A DNA stretch of 64,000 nucleotides, from assembly GCA_963662155.1 (NCBI GenBank), contig OY759261.1, forward strand, positions 1,509,727 through 1,573,726, written 5' to 3'. Numbering within the stretch: position 1 is the first letter of the stretch; each line of letters starts with the position of its first letter. The translations under genes were made by a program, and so were the position numbers. Under the pieces are notes generated by a model. The model was not told the origin of the DNA. It worked only from the letters and a program-made list of their open reading frames with translations, and made no database searches. The DNA comes from Lamellibrachia columna (lineage: Eukaryota; Annelida; Polychaeta; Sabellida; Siboglinidae). Below, piece by piece: positions 33,291 through 41,500 of the stretch.

Positions 33291-34448
33291 TCCATGACAA
33301 GATTACTATATGCAATCATGGGTGGTTCTTGGGGTTTCCAGAGAATCTCCTGAGTTACTAAATCAAATTATTTATGACCATACCTGTAACAACATTGTAA
33401 ATGAGTAACCAAATAAACTCACATTGTTTGATTGGACTTGAACTAACTCCTCTGAATGCAGGTCATACCGATGCATTACTGTAGTATTAGGGATATATTT
33501 AAATTTTAAGGTTTTCAATGTTAGTAAGCAAACGCACGATGACTTGTTGATATATTTAGAACATAACGAATAGCAGTGCTGTGCAACATGCTCGAATGTG
33601 CGATAATCGGGGAATTGTCAAAAGTGGGCGAGCGATATTACAAAATACTAGTAATAACACGCAAACACAGCAGCATATCCCCAAACATTAAGATAGTTTA
33701 AATGCAGGTGGTGATTAGTGACTAGTTTAAAGTCTTTGCTGCATCTATGTGCCTGATTTGGCCGCAGATTACGTACTTTGAAGACTTCACCAGCCACATG
33801 TGTACAAAACACGCACTGCCATCTTGCGAGAATGCGCGCAGTGCCAGTGTCGAGGCTAACAGTGAAACGACAAATACTCACTTTGGAAAAGAACAAAGAA
33901 TACAGTTATCTCTATTTTTATTACTTTCATCATCACTGACAAACATATTGATATATCGACGTTAGTATTTGGTAATAATAACATAAATTAAACTGCATTG
34001 AGATTATTTAGGAAGTGGGGCCTTGACCTCAAGTAGCCAAAGAAGCCAGTACCACCGTGTCTGCGTGTTTGACACATGTCATATGTTTAGGTAACAACTT
34101 TATCTTCGATCATCGTTTTTTTAACGTAAATATTCGATATGAACTGATTACCTTACATTTGAGTATATATGTATGCTTGAATCTGTAAAGACTGCACGTT
34201 TGTGTAAAGATATTGCACGTCGTGTTTACAGCGCCCCTCGTATTTTTGTTTGTCCTTGGTAGGAGGTCTACCTTCAACTAATGTTATGAAGTTGTTTGGT
34301 ACATTTCAGGACTCAGTAAATATGTAACTTCAACAAATGTGTCACTTCAGTAAAGCTGTACATGGTTAAAATGTACAGTCCAACAAACCAACAACGCACT
34401 GGCACTGGCCGGGCCCAGTTTGCTTCAATGCTTGAACAGTTGAAGTTG

Positions 34449-34450
<2 letters not shown>
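33291..34450. other. Intergenic region between the LINE and TACO1
   Basis: Unique AT-rich sequence. A small minus-strand frame near 33648-33896 contains caagatggcagtgcgtgt, but no family is recognisable. Confidence 0.5.
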
Positions 34451-34451
<1 letters not shown>

Positions 34452-34528
<77 letters not shown>

Positions 34529-34540
34529 TATATATATATA
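34452..34540. repeat. (AT)n microsatellite
   Basis: About 45 AT dinucleotides with one tacatata interruption and a final attatatata. Confidence 0.97.
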
Positions 34541-34633
34541 TAATAGTAATAGACTAATACAGGTAGATATGGTAATACTAATAATAGTAATAATTTGTCA
34601 TCGTCATCTATCTGTATTAGTCTATTACTATTA
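34541..34633. repeat. Inverted repeat, 28-bp arms
   Basis: The left arm at 34541-34568 (taatagtaatagactaatac, aggtagat) is the reverse complement of the right arm ending at about 34633 with one mismatch. The loop is about 36 nt. With the adjoining AT run this can extrude as a cruciform or fold as RNA. Confidence 0.85.
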
Positions 34634-34721
34634 GTTACTGTAATGCAAACATGGCTGTGTGATGTTTGTATCAGAAATTGTATTTATTTATTCAATCATC
34701 AAGTCAAACATACATGAAGAT

Positions 34722-34890
34722 TGACTAACAGCTAGGCTACTAGCCTAGAAGAGCCGTACCAGATAAGTGTAAGTCCAATGACATGTGCAGGGAAGTGATT
34801 GTACGATAGATTGGCTAACAGCTACTAGCTAGGCTACTAGCCTAGAAGAGCCGTACCAGATAAGTGTAAGTGTAAGTGTAAGTGATTGAA
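34722..34890. repeat. Imperfect tandem duplication with palindromic core
   Basis: Two copies of aggctactagcctagaagag then ccgtaccagataagtgtaag. Each contains the palindrome taggctactagccta-like core, and the second ends in a gtaagt-rich run. Confidence 0.8.
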
Positions 34891-35059
34891 CGATAGATTG
34901 TATCACTTCTGGGGCCTTTATTATTGCTGCTTTATATTTAATTCTTACCTCGTTTTATCTTTAAAAAAAATTCATTCCATCATGTTGAGTCATACAAAGG
35001 GCAGGTATTATTATTAAACATTATGTTTTAGGACACTTGCAATCCAAATAGCACTGCCT

Positions 35060-35109
35060 AATGCACTGGCATCTGCTGTTTTCACCCATTCAGTGGATGC
35101 CAGTGCATT
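35060..35109. repeat. Short inverted repeat upstream of TACO1
   Basis: Perfect 14-bp arms: aatgcactggcatc at 35060-35073 and its reverse complement at 35096-35109, with a 22-nt loop. It lies about 80 bp upstream of the TACO1 start codon and about 65 bp upstream of a cag acceptor. Confidence 0.85.
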
Positions 35110-35186
35110 GCGACACTAATGTTTTGTTTTTATATTGGAGTATATCTCTTCTGATACTTCATCTCCATTGCAGGTGAACTGTTGCC

Positions 35187-35520
35187 ATGACGATGTTATC
35201 AAGCTATCACCTAGCAACCTGTCTTCAGCGGTGTCTAACACGAGGAACTGCAGCTGTTATCCACAAGTCAACAGTTCACAGATCTATGCTACTAACATGT
35301 TTGTTCGAACATAATCTCCCCTGCCGGACTTTCGTAACAATATGTGCTTCCTCATGGCACAGTGACATTACACAGGATAGTCACCCCCCTGGCCAGCCAG
35401 TGAGGGGTATGGCAGGTCACAGTAAGTGGGCAAATATACGACACATCAAAGCATCAAAAGACTCAGAGAAGCAGCGAGTGTCGAGTAAGATTGCTCAGAG
35501 GATCAAGGTCGTTGTGCGAG
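35187..35520 (+). CDS. TACO1: TACO1 exon 1 (presequence and start of core)
   Basis: ATG in gccATGa context, open to the donor at 35521 (gtcagt), leaving in phase 1. Encodes MTMLSSYHLATCLQRCLTRG and the rest of a presequence, then AGHSKWANIRHIKASKDSEK and KIAQRIKVVVR. Confidence 0.94.
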
Positions 35521-38500
35521 GTCAGTTCCCTCGAGTAGCATCACAACAATGTATGGTGGATTGAATGGCTGTAGGGTGGATTGGATGGCTGTAGGGTGGA
35601 TTGGATGGCTGTAGGGTGGATTGGACGGCTGTAGGGTGGATTGGACGGCTGTAGGGTGGATTGAACGGCTGTAGCGTGGACTGCACGGCTGTATGGTGGA
35701 CTGGATGGCTGTAGCTAGGGTGAATAGGATGGCTGTATGGTGGATTGGATGACTATGGTAGATAGCACAGCTGTAGGGTGGATTGAGTGGCTGTCAGGAA
35801 TTGTAAAAAATGCTTATTTGTTGTCATGTTGATCAGGGAAAATTATATTTTTATCAGGGAAATTACATTTGGGTCAGGGAAAATTACATCTTAGTCAGGG
35901 AAAAGTTGGGGAATGTTAGTTCTCTGTATGAACCATGGATTTGCACAGAGCTGCTGTTACATGATCTCTAGCTGGGTGGCAGCACAGGAGGGGTGAATAG
36001 TTGTGCTAAAGATGAGCCACTAATTAGCTGTCTTGTACGTTTACGTTGGTGTGTCATGTGTAGTAGAGATGATAAAACTGTCAGACACAGAAAGATGAAC
36101 TGTATTAACATAAGGTGACTAGGACAGCGACTGACTAAGCTGAGACACAAGCTGTATTCTTAGGTATGAGTTATGTGAAACATGAATCAGATCATTACTG
36201 TATGTCTGTGTGTAATTGACTAATTGTTTGTGTGATTTATAGAGGGTGGGAGTGCTGACCCCAAATACAACTTCCTACTGGCACGACTGTTGGAGGATGC
36301 CAAGGCAAAGGATGTGCCTAAGACGACGATAGAGAATGCTCTCAAAGGTTTGGTGGGTTTAAGGGACTGTACATTGCTTTCTGAATACACCAGGACTAGG
36401 GTCAATTCTGTTTAATCAATACCAGTTGCTTTCATTTCCTTTTGATGAATTGCAGTTCATCTTCAAATATTTAAATTCCAGTTTATTAAATTTCAACAGT
36501 AATAAATCTGGAAGTAATAGATCAGTTCTATTACTTTTATATTACAGATATACTGTAAATTTACCAACAGAAAACAGGTTTGTTTGCATCATATTCCCAC
36601 TGTTAATATGTTACCCTATAATACCTATATCTGGTAACACTCATTGAAGAGGAATTGCTGAAATTGATTCATATTTGTTTTAAATTTTTTCACCAAATCT
36701 GTTAATTCCATTTTATCAATAAGTCTTTCCTTAGATGCTCACTGAAATAGCATTTCACACCTCTGGAGATACCACAACATTACATGTCACACCTCTGGAG
36801 ATACCATAACATTACATGTCACACCTCTGGAGATACCATAACATTACATGTCACACCTCTGGAGATACCACAACATTACATGTCACACCTCTGGAGATAC
36901 CATAACATTACATGTCACACCTCTGGAGATACCATAACATTACATGGCATACCTCTGGAGATACCATAACATTACATGTCACACCTCTGGAGATACCACA
37001 ACATTACATGTCACACCTCTGGAGATACCATAACATTACATGTCACACCTCTGGAGATACCATAACATTACATGTCACACCTCTGGAGATACCATAACAT
37101 TACATGTCACACCTCTGGAGATACCACAACATTACATGTCACACCTCTGGAGATACCATAACATTACATGTCACACCTCTGGAGATACCATAACATTACA
37201 TGTCACACCTCTGGAGATACCACAACATTACATGTCACACCTCTGGAGATACCATAACATTACATGTCACACCTCTGGAGATACCATAACATTACATGTC
37301 GCACCTCTGGAGATACCACAACATTACATGTCACACCTCTGGAGATACCATAACATTACATGTCACACCTCTGGAGATACCATAACATTACATGTCACAC
37401 CTCTGGAGATACAATAACATTACATGTCATACCTCTGGAGATACCATAACATTACATGTCACACCTCTGGAGATACCATAACATTACATGTCACACCTCT
37501 GGAGATACCACAACATTACATGTCACACCTCTGGAGATACCATAACATTACATGTCACACCTCTGGAGATACCATAACATTACATGTCACACCTCTGGAG
37601 ATACCATAACATTACATGTCACACCTCTGGAGATACCATAACATTACATGTCACACCTCTGGAGATACCACAACATTACATGTCACACCTCTGGAGATAC
37701 CATAACATTACATGTCACACCTCTGGAGATACCATAACATTACATGTCACACCTCTGGAGGTACCATAACATTACATGTCATACCTCTGGAGATACCATA
37801 ACATTACATGTCCCACCTCTGGAGATACCAAAACATTACATGTCACACCTCTGGAGATACCATAACATTACATGTCACACCTCTGGAGATACCATAACAT
37901 TACATGTCGCACCTCTGGAGATACCATAACATTACATGTCACACCTCTGGAGATACCACAACATTACATGTCACACCTCTGGAGATACCAAAACATTACA
38001 TGTCACACCTCTGGAGATACTATAACATTACATGTCACACCTCTGGAGATACCATAACATTACATGTCACACCTCTGGAGATACCATAACATTACATGTC
38101 ACACCTCTGGAGATACCATAACATTACATGTCACACCTCTGGAGATACCATAACATTACATGTCACACCTCTGGAGATACCATAACATTACACGTCGCAC
38201 CTCTGGAGATACCATAACATTACACGTCACACCTCTGGAGATACCATAACATTACATGTCACACCTCTGGAGATACCATAACATTACATGTCGCACCTCT
38301 GGAGATACCACAACATTACATGTCACACCTCTGGAGATACCAAAACATTACATGTCACACCTCTGGAGATACCAAAACATTACATGTCACACCTCTGGAG
38401 ATACCATAACATTACATGTCGCACCTCTGGAGATACCACAACATTACATGTCACACCTCTGGAGATACCACAACATTACATGTCACACCTCTGGAGATAC

Positions 38501-41500
38501 CATAACATTACATGTCACACCTCTGGAGATACCATAACATTACATGTCACACCTCTGGAGATACCACAACATTACATGTCACACCTCTGGAGATACCACA
38601 ACATTACATGTCACACCTCTGGAGATACCATAACATTACATGTCACACCTCTGGAGATACCACAACATTACATGTCACACCTCTGGAGATACCATAACAT
38701 TACATGTCACACCTCTGGAGATACCACAACATTACATGTCACACCTCTGGAGATACCATAACATTACATGTCACACCTCTGGAGATACCATAACATTACA
38801 TGTCACACCTCTGGAGATACCACAACATTACATGTCACACCTCTGGAGATACCATAACATTACATGTCACACCTCTGGAGATACCACAACATTACATGTC
38901 ACACCTCTGGAGATACCAAAACATTACATGTCACACCTCTGGAGATACCAAAACATTACATGTCACACCTCTGGAGATACCACAACATTACATGTCACAC
39001 CTCTGGAGATACCACAACATTACATGTCACACCTCTGGAGATACCATAACATTACATGTCACACCTCTGGAGATACCATAGCATTACATGTCACACCTCT
39101 GGAGGTACCATAACATTACATGTCATACCTCTGGAGATACCATAACATTACATGTCACACCTCTGGAGATACCACAACATTACATGTCACACCTCTGGAG
39201 ATACCATAACATTACATGTCACACCTCTGGAGATACCACAACATTACATGTCACACCTCTGGAGATACCAAAACATTACATGTCACACCTCTGGAGATAC
39301 CAAAACATTACATGTCACACCTCTGGAGATACCATAACATTACATGTCACACTTCTGGAGATACCATAACATTACATGTCGCACCTCTGGAGATACCATA
39401 ACATTACATGTCACACCTCTGGAGATACCATAACATTACATGTCACACCTCTGGAGATACCAAAACATTACATTTGCTGACACATATGTTGTACTTTAAA
39501 TTTAAAGAGTTAAATTTGTATCCTATGTATTCACGAAAAAACATTCCCGATTCAATCATGGAAATATTTAGCAAATTATCTTGTCAGCACAGAATACATC
39601 ATACTAACTATAATTTAACCAAAACCACAATGCAAGCATTAGAGTAAAATATTGGTCGATCTGATGTTTGTATAAAGATAATATGTTTTATTTCAACGAC
39701 TTAAGTCAGATTACTTGTAGTCACGCAAAACTATTTCATGATTTAATTTATCCACACTCAACTGCCAGTTGATGCACTAACTGCTCCATGTGAATGCTGC
39801 TATACATATTGTGTGCAGGCGAAGACCAAGGACAAAGGGTCAGTGGTGTACGTCCAGGCCAAGGGGGTGGGAAACTGTCTGCTGATGGTGGAGACGTTCA
39901 CAGAGAAGTCTCAGCGCACCAGGCAAGAAGTGCAACATGTGATGAAGAAGTTTGGGTAGGCTCACTCCACTTCTCCACATCTCTGTCGTAACTTTTGAAT
40001 TGCTTATCTCACTTCTCCTCTATGGACATATTCTCTATGGTCATATCCTCTGTGGGCCCATCCCCTATGGTCCCATCCTCTGTGGGCCTATCCCCTATGG
40101 GTCTATCCTCTATTGGTCTATCCTCCGAGGGCCTATCCTCTGTGGGTCTATCCTCCGAGGGCCTATCCTCTGTGGGCCTATCCTCTGTGGGTCTATCCTC
40201 TGTGGGCCTATCCCCTATGGGTCTATCCTCCGAGGGCCTATCCTCCGAGGGCCTATCCTCTGTGGGCCTATCCCCTATGGGTCTATCCTCCGAGGGCCTA
40301 TCCTCCGAGGGCCTATCCTCTGTGGGTCTATCCTCTCAGCTGTGGGTCTGTCCTCCACGGGCCTATGCTGTAGGCGTCAACTAAAGGGGTACAATAGGAG
40401 ACATTGTGTTTGCCAGGGGTACAATAGGAGACATTGTGTTTGCCAGGGGTACAATAGGAGACAGTGGCTTCCCTCAGCACAGCTTCCAGCACAAAGGGTG
40501 TGTCTATGTGCCAATGGAAAACACAGAAAAGAAACTAACATTGGATGAGGCGATGGACGTTGCCATAGAAACGGGTGCAGAGGAGGTGGAAGAAACACAT
40601 GATGATGACGGCAACAGGGTCTTGAAGGTTGTGTCACATCAGTTTATCACATTGCTTAGTTTCCTCCTCAATTCAACTTTTTGCTCGTGTCATTTCATAA
40701 TCATTTTGTGAAGATGGTCTCTTGTGTCGACCACAACATGGTGTCTTGTATCGACCACAACATGGCCTCTTGCGTTGACCCCGACATGACCTCTTGTGTC
40801 GACCACAACATGGCCTCTTGTATTTACTACAGATGTGAACATATCACTTCAACTATTCACACACTACAGATGTGAACATATCACTTCAACTATTCACACA
40901 CTACAGATGTGAACATATCACTTCAACTGTTCACACACTACAGATGTGAACATCCTCTGTGGGTCTATCCTCTGTGGGCCTCTCCTCTGTGGGCCTCTCC
41001 TCTGTGGGCCTCTCCTCTGTGGGCCTATCCTCTGAGGGCCTATCCTCTGTGGGTCTATCCTCTGTGGGTCTATCCTCTCAGCTGTGGGTCTATCCTCCAC
41101 GGGCCTATGCTGTAGGCATCAACTAAAGGGCCACACGTAGAAGAAAAAGTGTTGGATTCTCGATGAACCAATGACTTCCTTGTCCACTTGTTGTCAGGAG
41201 TTGTTGATTTGGATGGCAGTCTGGTTAATCTTGTTTCTCAATATTGTGATTGTGAACACAGGCCGTTGTTGCTGGTGTCTGTAGTATGGTATTTATATGC
41301 GCACATTTTCATCATGCGCACAGAGGCCATATGGAATTTATTATTGGGGTAGCTTCTGGGACGAAACAAATATAATGGAATGATTGGATAAGGTTGAGAT
41401 AACGATTGGATAAGGTTGAGATAATGATTGGATAAGACTGAGATAAAGATTGGACAAGACTGTGAGATAAATATTGAATAAGACTGTGAAATAAAGAAGT

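Noticed and set aside
33648..33896. Small minus-strand gene with caagatggc start context
   Set aside because: The frame from that ATG is only about 11 codons before a stop or possible donor, and no continuing exon or family match is visible.
36784..39647. SHLWRYHNITCHTSGDT repeat peptides
   Set aside because: Short open frames from the 32-bp array; the period is not a multiple of 3, so they stop every few units.
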